From Stanieria sp. NIES-3757 (GTDB taxonomy: Bacteria; Cyanobacteriota; Cyanobacteriia; Cyanobacteriales; Xenococcaceae): a stretch of DNA of 64,000 nucleotides. The notes under the pieces are model-generated. The model made no database searches, was not told where the DNA came from, and saw only the letters and a program-made list of their open reading frames with translations. A program made the translations under genes and the position numbers. The stretch is from positions 930,001 through 994,000 of the forward strand of contig AP017375.1 in NCBI GenBank assembly GCA_002355455.1, written 5' to 3'. The number at the start of each line of letters is the position of its first letter. The stretch's first letter is position 1. Positions 44,110 through 54,500 of this stretch are shown piece by piece.

Positions 44110-44730
44110 ATGATAGATGAAGGATATATTAAATATCAATGCAGTTTAATTAATCGTCCCTCAATTTCTTCAGCAGAAATCACAGAATTAAATCACTGGC
44201 GCAATCGATTATATCAGTTAAACTTGATCGGTCAGTATGACAATGGAATTGGTTTTGGTAATCTGAGCATTCGCGATCCTCAAGCTGAAAACTATAATTC
44301 ATTAATTATTTCTGGGACACAAACAGGGAGCCTTCCTAATCTTAATCCAGAACATTATACTAAAGTTATTAAATTTGATTGGGACAAAAACTCAGTTACT
44401 TGTATTGGTTTAATTCAGGCATCTTCAGAAACTTTAACTCATGCTGCTATTTATGTAGCCAATCAAGATATTAATGCAGTAATTCACGTTCATCATCGTC
44501 AACTTTGGCAACAACTGATTAATCAAGTAGCTACTACCGATCAAAATTGTGCTTTTGGTACACCAGAAATGGCAAGAGAAATTATGAGATTGTGTCAGCA
44601 AGACTTAACAAAAAAACAAAAAATTATTATTATGAGCGGTCATGAAGAGGGAATTATAACCTTTGGTAGAAATTTGGATGAAGCTGGCAAAGTGTTACTA
44701 AATTTTTACAATCAACTACAACTTAATTAA
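44110..44730 (+). CDS. Class II aldolase/adducin-fold protein
   Basis: 206 residues. The zinc-aldolase fold is seen in NGIGFGNLSIRDPQ, ISGTQTGSLPNLNPEHYTKV, ASSETLTHAAIYVANQDINA and VIHVHHRQLWQQL (Zn histidines), followed by MSGHEEGIITFGRNLDEAGK with the third His. Members handle sugar phosphates such as fuculose-1-P; substrate unknown here. Standard length. Probably metal-dependent and cytoplasmic. Confidence 0.88.
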   Translation: MIDEGYIKYQCSLINRPSISSAEITELNHWRNRLYQLNLIGQYDNGIGFGNLSIRDPQAENYNSLIISGTQTGSLPNLNPEHYTKVIKFDWDKNSVTCIGLIQASSETLTHAAIYVANQDINAVIHVHHRQLWQQLINQVATTDQNCAFGTPEMAREIMRLCQQDLTKKQKIIIMSGHEEGIITFGRNLDEAGKVLLNFYNQLQLN

Positions 44731-45180
44731 AACTTTTAAACTCAAATTACGCGATCACGAAGTGCCTCAGCGAAGCTGAGATCGCGTATGCGCCTAGGGT
44801 TTGCCGAGACTGCACAAAACATAGCTGACACTAGAATCAACACTTAATCTTAGTAGTCACAATAAAAACATAGTATATCAAAGTTTGTTCTTTAATTTCT
44901 GTGCCTGGTTAACATCTAAACTTTGTGGGTTTAACTACAATCTTATTTCAAATATTCGGCTTAATTGTTTTGGAGAGATAACATTATCATTCAGGCTAAA
45001 TCTATTTTTTCCAACTCAATCAATCAAAAGTTGTTTATATAATTTTTATCATACCTTTGGTGGTTTTATTGCTCATCTAGGGAATGTTAAAAATCAAGAA
45101 TCCTGATTCTCCGAAAGTCAAATTAGTTGATTAGGAAAATCATTTGATTTGTTGTTTTAATCCTGAGTTAAAAGCGTGTT
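44731..45180. other. 450-bp gap with palindromic repeat
   Basis: Repeat at 44750-44800 (CTCAGCGAAGCTGAG core). The TTG-start open stretch at 44885-45106 has Phe/Leu-rich, unprotein-like content and no ribosome site, so it is not called. Confidence 0.5.
44750..44800. repeat. Dispersed palindromic repeat
   Basis: GCGATCACGAAGTGCCTCAG, then CGAAGCTGAGATCGCGTATG and GCGCCTAGG. The palindromic CTCAGCGAAGCTGAG core is shared with 38375 and 20725. GC-rich block in AT-rich DNA. Confidence 0.75.
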
Positions 45181-45522
45181 ATGTCGTATAATTTTGAAAT
45201 CGTTGGAATCACACCTATTTTAACCTTTTTTAACTATCAACAAGAAGTAGAAGTTAGCTCAAAAAGAAGTAAAACTTATTTAGGTAGTTATCGATGTACT
45301 CTCGATTCTTTTATTGAATCTACTAAAATAATTCCCAAAAAACCTGAATGGGATTGGGATGAGGTAATCGAAACTATGGTTAATTTTTGGCTAAAACACG
45401 AAGATATTATTCGCCATTGGAAACTTGAATTGGATCGTTCTGAACAAAATAATTTATTGGTAGCTAGAGTAGCTAATTTGAATTGTTTAAGAGCAGAATT
45501 AGAACAAATTTTTGGGAATTAA
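45181..45522 (+). CDS. Conserved-looking protein, unknown
   Basis: 113 residues: EIVGITPILTFFNYQQEVEV, then EWDWDEVIETMVNFWLKHED and WKLELDRSEQNNLLVARVAN. Soluble, mixed alpha/beta; no family recognised. ATG 45181 follows AAAGCGTGTT, without a strong Shine-Dalgarno. Codon use like neighbours. Confidence 0.75.
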   Translation: MSYNFEIVGITPILTFFNYQQEVEVSSKRSKTYLGSYRCTLDSFIESTKIIPKKPEWDWDEVIETMVNFWLKHEDIIRHWKLELDRSEQNNLLVARVANLNCLRAELEQIFGN

Positions 45523-45913
45523 AAGTAAATTTTGGTAGTAGTTGGTACTGCTACACAGAAATCAAAGATTCAGTTTATGCGTGATTAATGAGGAAGGGGC
45601 AATTCAATTTGCTTCATGCCTCCTTAAATTTATTAAATCATTGCTATTGTCTACATCAAACTTTGAAGTAGCAAAAATTCCTCCTCAGATAACCTTTTAT
45701 CTGGACTTGCTCAACTCTTAATATAAACTTAAGAGACAGCCTTTGTTTAGCTTTAAGAGATTACTAAAAACAGACTAATAGGGCAATACAATATAGTTTA
45801 TACCCTGATTGAGCAAAGCCAAAATAACTGATTAAGAGTGTTTTTTTTTGGTATTAGTAGGTTGATTTCTACCTAAATTTACTAAAAAATTATTTCAACA
45901 ACTATCTAATACT
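45523..45913. other. 391-bp gap, nothing recognised
   Basis: Between two converging genes; AT-rich, T-runs near 45840. No gene or RNA motif. Confidence 0.4.
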
Positions 45914-46378
45914 TTACTGTGTAGTATTGACTTTCTTAATCAACCAATAACTAATTGCCAGGCTTAAAATAGCTATTCCCAAAGCAATTAAATCTCTACT
46001 ATTGTATTTTTCTAAATCAAAAATGATAATTTTCCTAGCTACGGCGATTAAAGAAGTGACAATCACTAGTTCCACCTGAACTATGTGTTTTCTAAGATAA
46101 GCTGTAATATTTTCTAATAGTTCCAAAGCAATTAAAATATTTAAAAATAATCCAAACAATTCAATTAAACTTTTACTATAAAAACCTAAAGGATCTTTCA
46201 AAATATCTTTGGCAAGAAAAAAAATCAAATCAGCTAAAGCACTAAAAACGACTACCAGTAAAGCGATCGCTAATACTTTAGAAATAAAATTTTCTGCCCA
46301 ATGAATTAATTTGAGAAAACTCTCATCTTTTTTCATTTGTGTTACTAGGTTAAAAAATTTTTTTCCTTGTCTCATCAT
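45914..46378 (-). CDS. PsiE-like small membrane protein
   Basis: 154 residues with four predicted membrane helices (VLAIALLVVVFSALADLIFF, the LIELFGLFLNILIALELLEN block, VQVELVIVTSLIAVARKIII, and LIALGIAILSLAISYWLI). The short loops and Glu/Arg in the middle helices match the phosphate-starvation-inducible PsiE family. Function not known. MMRQGKK start; an in-frame later Met (KKDES) is possible. Confidence 0.82.
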   Translation of the reverse strand: MMRQGKKFFNLVTQMKKDESFLKLIHWAENFISKVLAIALLVVVFSALADLIFFLAKDILKDPLGFYSKSLIELFGLFLNILIALELLENITAYLRKHIVQVELVIVTSLIAVARKIIIFDLEKYNSRDLIALGIAILSLAISYWLIKKVNTTQ

Positions 46379-46838
46379 ATCTAGTGATACTCGAACTACG
46401 ATTTTATTAGTTGCTACTGAGAGAAAAGATTAGGTATAACTGTACAATTGCGAGAATTGATTGCTTCAGAAGTAGTCAGCTTAGATCGGCAGGCATCTGC
46501 TAAGAAGTATTAGAAGCTGGAAAACTCCTTACTGCTTAAACTCTCGCAGAGTTGTTGACAAACTGAGGAAGATGATACTGCTGATTCAAAAACTCAACGG
46601 TATACTTCCTATTTGTGCTGTAAGACAATCTCTTCTCTGAACTATAGTAATATGTATATAGAAACAATCGAATATTAATTTAAAAAAAAATAGATTAAAT
46701 ACTATGCTTAAATTTTACAGTTAGTCAGAGGCGATAGATTGGGAGCTTTCTCAGTAGTAACCCGTTATTTTCTAGATATTTAGTATCAAATAATACAATC
46801 AACTATTTGCTATCACGAAAACAAAGGAGATCTTAATT
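46379..46838. other. 460-bp gap upstream of the LysR gene
   Basis: Between the diverging PsiE-like and LysR genes. No clear coding region, although a decayed reading (VQLRELIASEVVSLDRQAS) near 46441-46520 ends in stops. LysR binding sites probably lie in the last 150 bases, but I could not define one. Confidence 0.45.
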
Positions 46839-47774
46839 TTGATTCAGGCAACCTTACATCAGTTAAAAGTATTTGAAACAGTTGCTCGACATGGTAGCTT
46901 TACTCGCGCTGCTGAAGAGTTATTCATTACTCAACCTACGGTTTCTAGTCAAGTAAAACAACTAACTAAAGCAGTAGGTTTACCTTTGTTTGAACAAATT
47001 GGCAAAAGTCTTTATTTAACTGATGCAGGCAAAGAATTATTGGCAACTTGCCAAGATATTTTTGAAAGGTTAGATAACTTTGAAATGCAAATAGCTGATT
47101 TGAAAGGTACTAAACAAGGACAATTAAGGTTGGCAGTAATTACAACTGCTAAATATTTTGTACCGAGATTATTGGGTTCTTTCTGCCAGCATTATCCAGG
47201 AATTGATGTCACTCTTAAAGTAACTAATCACCAAGAAATTCAAAGACGGATGTTAGAAAACGAGGATGATCTTTATATTGTTAGTAATCCTCCCGAAGAC
47301 ATCGATCTGCATAACAAACAATTTTTAGATAATCCTTTAGTTGTAGTAGCCAAAGCCGATCATCCTTTAACCAAACACCACAATATTTCTATTGATGCTT
47401 TAAACGGTCAACCTTTTATTATGCGGGAAAAAGGTTCTGGTACTAGAGCAGCGGTATTAAATTTATTTGCTAAATATAAAGTTTCAGTTAATGTCAAATT
47501 AGAACTAGGTAGTAATGAAGCAATTAAGCAAGCGATCGCAGGAGGTCTAGGTATTTCGGTTTTATCTGAACACTGTCTCATTTCAGAAGGAATAAGTGGA
47601 GAATTAACCGTTCTCAATATAGAACATTTTCCGATCAAACGTCGTTGGTATGTATCTTATTTAGCAGGTAAGAAGTTATCTGTGATCGCTCAAACTTTTC
47701 TTGATTATCTACTCCAAGAAAGTCCTAAAATGTCTTTTCCCTCTTATAGTATTTTGGCTCAACTAGCTAAATAA
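46839..47774 (+). CDS. LysR-type regulator, CmpR/NdhR(CcmR)-like
   Basis: 311 residues. TTG start with AAGGAG about eight bases upstream. Winged helix: TLHQLKVFETVARHGSFTRA, EELFITQPTVSSQVKQLTKA. Downstream: LFEQIGKSLYLTDAGKELL and RLAVITTAKYFVPRLLGSFC. This pattern is shared by CmpR and NdhR (CcmR), the regulators of inorganic-carbon-uptake genes that sense 2-phosphoglycolate, RuBP or 2-oxoglutarate. Which of the two cannot be decided here. The target operon is not adjacent. Confidence 0.9.
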   Translation: MIQATLHQLKVFETVARHGSFTRAAEELFITQPTVSSQVKQLTKAVGLPLFEQIGKSLYLTDAGKELLATCQDIFERLDNFEMQIADLKGTKQGQLRLAVITTAKYFVPRLLGSFCQHYPGIDVTLKVTNHQEIQRRMLENEDDLYIVSNPPEDIDLHNKQFLDNPLVVVAKADHPLTKHHNISIDALNGQPFIMREKGSGTRAAVLNLFAKYKVSVNVKLELGSNEAIKQAIAGGLGISVLSEHCLISEGISGELTVLNIEHFPIKRRWYVSYLAGKKLSVIAQTFLDYLLQESPKMSFPSYSILAQLAK

Positions 47775-47880
47775 CTTCTATCTGGAGATTCTTAAATAAA
47801 TAAATAAATTTTTTTGTCAATTTCTGTGGAAAACTCGGTTAAATCTGTGGAAAAGTCAATTTTTTTGGGGAAAAAGTCGG

Positions 47881-47901
47881 CTATAAACTATCAGTTTATA
47901 G
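47881..47901. terminator. Hairpin between converging LysR and CDF genes
   Basis: CTATAAACT/AGTTTATAG, a perfect 9-base stem with three-base loop, one base from the CDF stop. Possibly a two-way terminator; AT-only stem, so weak. Confidence 0.45.
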
Positions 47902-48822
47902 TTATTGATGTTCAATCCCAAAGCTAATTTGATTCGATTGATAATTAGGTGGCTCGACATGAATTAATATTCTCACAGGATTAAAATGTTCTTCCAATCG
48001 AGTTTCAACTTTTTCAGTGATTTTGTGAGCAGTTTCCACATCAGACGCATCGACAATTAGATGCATCTCGATAAAAACTTGTCTTCCCAATAATCCACGA
48101 GAAGCAATATCATGACAATTAAGTACCCCAGGTACTTCCATCACAATACGATGAATTGCCTCAGGCGCGATCGCAATTTCATCGACTAGCCAAGGTAAGT
48201 TATCTTTTAAAACTGTCCAACCGCTATAAAAAACCAAAATTGCCACAGGAAAAGCCAAAATTACATCTAACCATTGTAATTGAGGTAAGTTGAAAGTTTT
48301 AGCTTGAGAAACTCCGATTAATCCCGCCAATACTAAAATAGTCACCCAAATATCACTCATAGTATGTTTGGCATCAGCAATTAAGATGGGACTGCCAATC
48401 CTTTTCCCTACATTGCGTTCATAAAAAGCAACAAAAATATTTACCCCTAAAACTATTAGTAATAGCCACAATTCAGCAATTGAAATTTGAATAGGAGTAA
48501 TACCTGTAAAAAGTCTTTCTATTGAGCCTTTCAGAATTTCAAAACAAGCAATACCCAAAAAAGCAGCAATTCCTAGAGCTCCAATTGCCTCAAACTTTTG
48601 ATGTCCGTAAGGATGTTCTCTGTCTGGGATAGGAGAAGAAAAACGATTGGTTACTAGACCTAAAACATTATTAATACTATCAGTGACGCTATGTAAAGCA
48701 TCTGCTTGTAAACTAAGAGAACCCGTAGCAAAACCTACTACTGCTTTTAAACCCATTACAAATAAATTAAGTAATAAAGTAATCCAGAGAACTTGGCGAA
48801 TTTTGGTTCGATGGTCTGGCAT
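47902..48822 (-). CDS. Cation diffusion facilitator transporter
   Basis: 306 residues from ATG 48822. It lacks the His-rich N-terminus of the copy at 7048. Membrane helices 1-6 hold GSLSLQADALHSVTDSINNV (helix 2 metal site) and ILIADAKHTMSDIWVTILVL (helix 5). The C-terminal domain has IVMEVPGVLNCHDIASRGLL and VFIEMHLIVDASDVETAHKI. Ferrous/manganese or zinc are possible; the DALHS and KHTMSD metal motifs leave it open. In-frame TTG 48843 is an unlikely start. Confidence 0.88.
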   Translation of the reverse strand: MPDHRTKIRQVLWITLLLNLFVMGLKAVVGFATGSLSLQADALHSVTDSINNVLGLVTNRFSSPIPDREHPYGHQKFEAIGALGIAAFLGIACFEILKGSIERLFTGITPIQISIAELWLLLIVLGVNIFVAFYERNVGKRIGSPILIADAKHTMSDIWVTILVLAGLIGVSQAKTFNLPQLQWLDVILAFPVAILVFYSGWTVLKDNLPWLVDEIAIAPEAIHRIVMEVPGVLNCHDIASRGLLGRQVFIEMHLIVDASDVETAHKITEKVETRLEEHFNPVRILIHVEPPNYQSNQISFGIEHQ

Positions 48823-49044
48823 GACAATAATAAAATGAAACAAATTAATACTTTAAATCGTAAAATAAAAGTCTTGTCAGCCTTGGTCAGTTAATAGCTT
48901 GAGTTCTCTTTAGTAAAAATAAATATGTTAACTTATTGAGATTTTTTGAAAATATTGTCTTGATTTAGCTGATTCTTTGGTAAATTTTGACGGTAACTCA
49001 ATGAAATTTTTTAGCATTAACACCAATTATTAAAATCTATTACA

Positions 49045-49392
49045 ATGACACGATTAACAATCAATTTAATTCAAGGTTCGATCAGCTTTAATTTTGATGG
49101 GGAAGCAGCCAAAAATCTGCAACAAGAGATTGCTGTTTTAATGCAGAGTCTTAAAGCAGTTGCCTCTCATGCTGCTGGTGGTGGGGGTAAACCTCAACCT
49201 CAACCTCCAATGGAATATCGCTACACTGGAGAAATATTTTTAGAAGTATTTTGTAATCCTAATATTTATCCTAGTCCCTTTGCTGCTAAAGTATTGTTAA
49301 CGATTCGTGACGATCGCATTAGGATGACTAGTGAAGCTGAATTGACTCAATTAATTGAAGATGTAAATCTTTATTTAGAACAAGTAGGATAG
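49045..49392 (+). CDS. Conserved-looking protein, unknown
   Basis: 115 residues: TRLTINLIQGSISFNFDGEA, a Gly/Pro-rich hinge (HAAGGGGKPQPQPPMEYRYT) and VLLTIRDDRIRMTSEAELTQ. Soluble; a hinge between two small parts. No family recognised. Followed 51 bases later by the phasin-like gene. Confidence 0.75.
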   Translation: MTRLTINLIQGSISFNFDGEAAKNLQQEIAVLMQSLKAVASHAAGGGGKPQPQPPMEYRYTGEIFLEVFCNPNIYPSPFAAKVLLTIRDDRIRMTSEAELTQLIEDVNLYLEQVG

Positions 49393-49442
49393 ATAAAATA
49401 TTTTTGACTAGCTTCCTAAAATTCCTATCGATCTAAATTATT

Positions 49443-49829
49443 ATGAACAACAATAATCTTTTTCAATTCGTGCAACAAGGCTTCCACGTAGCCGTAGGAG
49501 CAGCAACAGATTTATGTGAAACGTTTGCCGATCCTCAAAAACGCACTGAAACTGTTTCTAATCTACAAACAGAATTAAGCGAAAAAACAGGCGCATGGGC
49601 TAAAAAAGGTCAAATTACCGAGCAAGAAGCTAGAAAAAACCTCGAAAATTTTCTCAATCAACGGGGTTGGCGACAAACAGCAACAACTTCTCAAGCCAAT
49701 ACTGACACTGCCTCTAACCCTACTCCCACTGATAATAACGTCCAATCTGAATTAGAGGAACTTACTGAACAAATTATTGCTCTGAGAAATGAATTGGAAC
49801 AGTTGCGTAAGTCAGAAGAGCCAAACTAA
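49443..49829 (+). CDS. Phasin-like coiled-coil protein
   Basis: 128 residues. N-terminal helix QFVQQGFHVAVGAATDLCET, then LQTELSEKTGAWAKKGQITE, and a C-terminal coiled-coil LEELTEQIIALRNELEQLRK. A Thr/Asn/Pro linker is in between. The pattern resembles polyhydroxyalkanoate-phasin or helical hypothetical proteins of cyanobacteria. Assignment is weak. Confidence 0.65.
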   Translation: MNNNNLFQFVQQGFHVAVGAATDLCETFADPQKRTETVSNLQTELSEKTGAWAKKGQITEQEARKNLENFLNQRGWRQTATTSQANTDTASNPTPTDNNVQSELEELTEQIIALRNELEQLRKSEEPN

Positions 49830-49869
49830 ATAATTTAGTAAATTTGCTTTTCTTTGTCACAAAGATTAG

Positions 49870-50118
49870 CTAGTCGTTATCCCATCTTTCTGTACTTAAG
49901 AGATCGCTAATGCGATCGCGTAAAAGATAGTCACATCTTTCCAATTCGCATTCTATACCAAGCCATTCGCGAGCAGGTAAATATTGGCAAAGAGCGTAGA
50001 GAGGTTGGTTTTTTTGAACGATCCCCCTCTCTACCAGTTGTCTTACTTCATCTTTAATCGTCTCGATCGAATAGCGAAACGGTGAAGTCGAAGCAGTCAA
50101 AGTTGCATTAATATTCAT
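49870..50118 (-). CDS. DUF4327-type small protein (copy 1)
   Basis: 82 residues: YSIETIKDEVRQLVERGIVQ, LYALCQYLPAREWLGIECEL, ERCDYLLRDRISDLLSTERW. Close paralogue of 50383-50625; both end with WDND. Cyanobacterial family of unknown role; conserved Cys and Arg. Downstream of the second copy on the same strand, 264 bases apart. Confidence 0.82.
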   Translation of the reverse strand: MNINATLTASTSPFRYSIETIKDEVRQLVERGIVQKNQPLYALCQYLPAREWLGIECELERCDYLLRDRISDLLSTERWDND

Positions 50119-50280
50119 AAGGGTTAAACCTATTAATCGAACACCCTAGTATTAAATGATAAGGCAAAAGGATTACCAAGAAAATCTATCTCTGTCAGTA
50201 TTGTAAGTTACTTTTTGTCGCGATTTTGTAAATAAATAATAATAATATTATGTTTTGTTAAAAATTTTTTCTTCCGCACA

Positions 50281-50301
50281 AAAAAAACCTGGGTATCCAG
50301 G
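50281..50301 (-). terminator. Intrinsic terminator of the DUF4327 copy 2 gene
   Basis: On the minus strand CCTGG-ATAC-CCAGG is followed by TTTTTTT (plus strand A-run at 50281-50287). It lies 80 bases after the stop at 50383 and fits a rho-independent terminator. Confidence 0.75.
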
Positions 50302-50382
50302 CTCTCTACGATTATGTTTATGTTGTGTTATTGTTATCTTATAAATTTAATTTCCAAAACTTAATCTACTTTTGTTTAAAGA

Positions 50383-50625
50383 TCAATCATTATCCCAGTC
50401 TTCGTAAGCAATTAATTCACCGATTGGATCTCTCAATAAATAATCACATTTTTCTAATTCGCACTCAACACAAACCCATTCGCGTGCAGGAATATATTGA
50501 CAAAGTACGTAAATAGGTTGTTGACGACTAATAATCCCTTGCTCTACTAACTGACGTGCCTCGTCTTTAATCATGTCGAGAGAATAGTTAATAGAAGGGG
50601 ATGGAGATAAGGTTGCAAGGCTCAT
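50383..50625 (-). CDS. DUF4327-type small protein (copy 2)
   Basis: 80 residues: YSLDMIKDEARQLVEQGIIS, IYVLCQYIPAREWVCVECEL, EKCDYLLRDPIGELIAYEDW. Very similar to the copy at 49870 but with additional Cys. Both copies have their own promoters, as a terminator stands between. Function unknown. Confidence 0.82.
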   Translation of the reverse strand: MSLATLSPSPSINYSLDMIKDEARQLVEQGIISRQQPIYVLCQYIPAREWVCVECELEKCDYLLRDPIGELIAYEDWDND

Positions 50626-50887
50626 GAATGGTCACCGGAATAATCTAGGATTGGAAATTTAAAGCTCTTATCTATAACTATAGAACAAAAATCAGAAGAA
50701 TAACCAGAAATTTCGCTGTATCAAGAACTACAAATCTAAAAAAATATCAAAATTTTGGTAAAAACAGGGATAATTTATAAGTTAATCTCTACATTAAAAT
50801 ATTTGGTGTAAGTCGGACGAGGTGAAAAAACCAAACTGTGTAAAGATAAGTAAAGACAGATAATGTATCTACCAAGGTAATAGAGAT

Positions 50888-51213
50888 ATGGGCAGCCGTT
50901 TGATGGTATTTCTGACTAGAGAGCAAGATAGAATTCTTTTCAACCTGAGAACGGCAGAGGTACCGCAGAAAGTGCAAGACAGAGCAGAAGTTATTAGATT
51001 AAGCGCGGATGGTTGGTACGTAGAGAAGATAGCGACTCACTTTCATTGGACGGCACAAACAGTGCGAGAAGTCTTGCATAAATGGCAAAAGCTAGGAGTA
51101 GAGGGACTTGGCTCAAAACCAGGGCGTGGAGGGGAACAGAAGTGGACTGAAGCTGACATGGTGTTCTTAGAAAAATGTTTAGAGAAAGAACCACGTACTT
51201 ATATGAAAGAACC
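50888..51213 (+). pseudogene. IS630-type transposase, N-terminal fragment
   Basis: The open frame from 50888 reads MVFLTREQDRI from 50903, then ADGWYVEKIATHFHWTAQTV and KLGVEGLGSKPGRGG, a helix-turn-helix N-terminus of IS630-type transposases. After about residue 105 (RTYM) the frame runs into the reverse complement of the response regulator and has no DDE domain. The element has been cut off at this junction. It marks the left border of a G+C-richer stretch. Confidence 0.85.
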
Positions 51214-51216
51214 TTT

Positions 51217-51594
51217 TTATCGCTCCCAGCCCAAAATTTCTGCGACCTGTTGCCAAACGGTCATTGGATCGAAGGGCTTGGTGATGATACCTGCAACGTC
51301 GAGAGCGGTAAATCGCTGGCGATCGCGAGACAGGACTTTAGCCGTCAACAAAATAACTGGAATGTTCTGAGTTTTAGAGTCCGCTTGAAGTTTTGCATGG
51401 ATCTGAAATCCATCAAGATCCGGCATCGATATATCCAACAGAATCGCATCTAAAGCTTGCGCCTTGGCGATCTGCAATCCTTCAATACCCGAAGGAGCAG
51501 CAAATGTCAGCCAACCTCCAAATTCTTCTAACGATACCCGCACGACATCGCGAATATCTTCTTCATCATCCACAATCAGAATCCGTTTAGTCAT
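51217..51594 (-). CDS. Single-domain response regulator (receiver only)
   Basis: 125 residues: RILIVDDEEDIRD, phosphoacceptor in ILLDISMPDLDG (D54), Thr in ILLTAKV, Lys in GIITKPFDP. No output domain. Its start overlaps the large histidine kinase stop by eight bases, so it is translated together with it and is the likely terminal or intermediate phosphate acceptor of the local phosphorelay. Confidence 0.93.
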   Translation of the reverse strand: MTKRILIVDDEEDIRDVVRVSLEEFGGWLTFAAPSGIEGLQIAKAQALDAILLDISMPDLDGFQIHAKLQADSKTQNIPVILLTAKVLSRDRQRFTALDVAGIITKPFDPMTVWQQVAEILGWER

Positions 51595-54500
51595 TTTCCT
51601 CCTTCATCGGCAATGTAAAGTAAAAGGTGCTTCCTTCTCCCAGGCTGCTTTCTACCCAAATTCGTCCCCCATGTTGTTGCACGATTTTTTTACAAATTGA
51701 CAGCCCCAATCCGGTTCCCCCTTTTTGCCGAGAATCAGACACATCCACCTGTTGGAACTGTTCAAAAATTATTTCGAGTTTATCTTCAGGAATACCGCGC
51801 CCCTGATCTTTAACTGTAAAGAGAATGTAGGGAGTCTGGGTATCGGATAATTGTTGCCCATTGCCCGTTGCCCATTCTCCACTGCCTATTTCAGCCTTGA
51901 GCCAAACCGTATCTCCTGGTGAGGAGAACTTAATGGCATTGCTCAGTAGGTTGGTCAGAGTCTGAACGATCGCATCGGGGGCTGCCCATAAAGTTGCCGA
52001 GACGGGAGTGACTGAAAGAGTGAGATCTGCTCGCTCGGCAAGTGCCTGTATGCTGTCTATAGCTTGTTGCATTAGGTCTGCGACCTGACACCGCTCAATC
52101 ACGAGCTGGACTTTACCAGACTCCAATCGTTCTAAACTGAGAATGTCATCGACGAGTCGCACCAAGCGATCGCTATTGGTAATGGCAATTTGTAGCATGC
52201 GTTTGGCTTTTTCCGGTCGATTGTCGAAAACTCCAGAGCCTAGAATACCCAGGGCACCTCGAATAGAAGTTAGGGGCGTACGGAGTTCGTGGCTAACAAC
52301 TGAAATAAATTCATCTTTCATCCGTTCCACTTTCAAGCGATCGCGAATGTCTTGAATTTGTCCGACACAATAAAGGGGTCGATCGTCTCGATCGCGGATA
52401 GATGCTGCATTCAAGAGTACTGGAATGACTATTCCTTGCTTGGTGATGTATCGTTTTTCAAGGTGATACGAACGAATTTCACCTGCTATCATCTGACGAA
52501 AAGCCTCAAGATCTGCTTCTAAATCTGTCGGATGGGTAAGATCTTGAAATGTAAGAGTTAATAGTTCTTCTTCGCTATATTCCAGCAGGTTGCAATAGTA
52601 AGTATTTGCTTTGAGAAATTGTCCGGTAGGTGAAACGAGTGCAATTCCAATGGGCGCATCATCGAAGGCTCTGCGAAAAAGTTCTTCACTTTCCCTGAGA
52701 GCTTCTTCAGTCTGTTGATGCTCTGCCAGTTTTCTTTGCAACTGCTGATAAAGGTTCGCCTGATTGATCGCGATCGCCAACTGATCGCATATTCGCTGCA
52801 AGATCTCGACTTCCGATTTTTGCCACTGGCGGTAATGAGAACAGGCATGAACAATCAGTAAACCCCAAACTTTCCTAGAGAATTTTGCATACACCTGCAC
52901 AATCGGCGCAACTACTTTAGATTTAACACACACCTGTTGCATAAACTCGACCAGACATTCGGCCCATTCATCGATTGCAACATCGGGCACAATTCGGGGA
53001 ATTCCCTGTCGGTAATATTCATAGCAATCCTCTGGAAAGTGTTCGTCTTCCCAACGCATCTGGTCAGTCACTGGATATTCTGGGACAACGGCTTCCTCAA
53101 TCACCTGTCCCGAACCATCTGGGTTTAATCGGAAAATTAAGACGCGATCGGCATTAAGAATCTGCTGTACTTCAATCACCGTAGTTGCCAGAATCTTCTC
53201 TAAATCTAGAGACTGACGAATGTTCTGGGTGATGGTAGTAATTAACCGTTCCTCTTCTGCTTGCGATCGCAGCGATTGTTCTAACTGTTTACGCTCGGTG
53301 ATGTCCTCTACCGTTCCCACAATCCGAACGATGGTTCCGGTCTCGTCTTGGAGTGGAAATGCTTTTGATCGCAGCCAGCGTATTTCCCCATTCGGGCGGA
53401 TGAAGCGATACTCTTCATCAAAGTTTTTGCCCTGACGTTCCCTCCGCAACCCTGCTTCGATGCGATCGCAATCGTCGGGATGAATATTGTTCAGCCAATG
53501 GAACATTCCTTGGTAGAACAATTGGGCTGGTGTTGCCATGATGTCTGCATAGGCGGGGTTCACGTAGGAATAGTAAGCAGATTGTGTTTCATAGACGAAA
53601 AATCCCTCCCGCACGGTTTCGGCTAATTGACGGAAGCGAATTTCACTTTCGTGCAGTGCTTCTTCGGCACTTTTGCGATCGCTAATATCTCGAAGCACCA
53701 CAATCGTGCAGTCTTGTCCTTCTAAAGTCGGAACTTCGGCAGACACCAAAACTGTTCTGACTTCACCGGATTTCATGCGTAATTGCGCTTCTAAATTGCG
53801 AACACTTCCTTGCAGGTGCAGTAAGTTTCTGAATTGTTCGCACTCATCAAGACTGCTCCACAGATTGAGTTCTAAGGAAGTGCGACCGATCGCCTCTCCA
53901 CGAGAATAACCAAAGAAATCGACGTGACTGTCGTTAACTTCCAGGATGCGTCCCTCAGCTAAGCTTGCGATCGCCATCGGGTCGGGACTGGTGCGGAAAA
54001 TGGTCGCGAATTTCTCTTTAGACTCTTCTAGAGCAATTTGGATGCGATCAAAGGACTGTTGTAGTTGCTCTGCCATTTGGTTAAACGACCGTGCCAGACC
54101 GTTTAATTCATAGATTGTGCTGTCGGTCGGTAGCCGTCGATCGAGATTACCTGCTGCCAGTTCTCGACTGACTCGGTTTAATCGCGCAAAGTTTGCTATT
54201 AACTTATCAGCGGTGAGCAGTCCCAGCGCGAGTGCTACACCTAGAGTCAGCAGACAGAGCAAAGCTGTTGTGCGGGTATTATTTTGGATGTCTCTTAGGA
54301 AGTGGGATTTTGGAATCACCGTCACAATTTGCCAATTCAGCCCGTATCGATCTTGAAAGGGCGTGATTTTTAGGAATTGCAGTTGACCCTTATATCTAAA
54401 TTCCAAGTCATGAGTTCGCTCCAGAGATTCTAAACCACTCGGACGCTCGCGCAAATACTTTCCCAGCGATCGCGTTAAATCATCCTGACTTTCATCAATA

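Noticed and set aside
44885-45106. Phe/Asn/Leu-rich frame after the aldolase-like gene
   Set aside because: Weak start, no ribosome site, low-complexity composition typical of AT-rich non-coding DNA.
52143-54356. Several plus-strand frames within the histidine kinase gene
   Set aside because: Antisense shadows of a G+C-richer coding region, with no domains.
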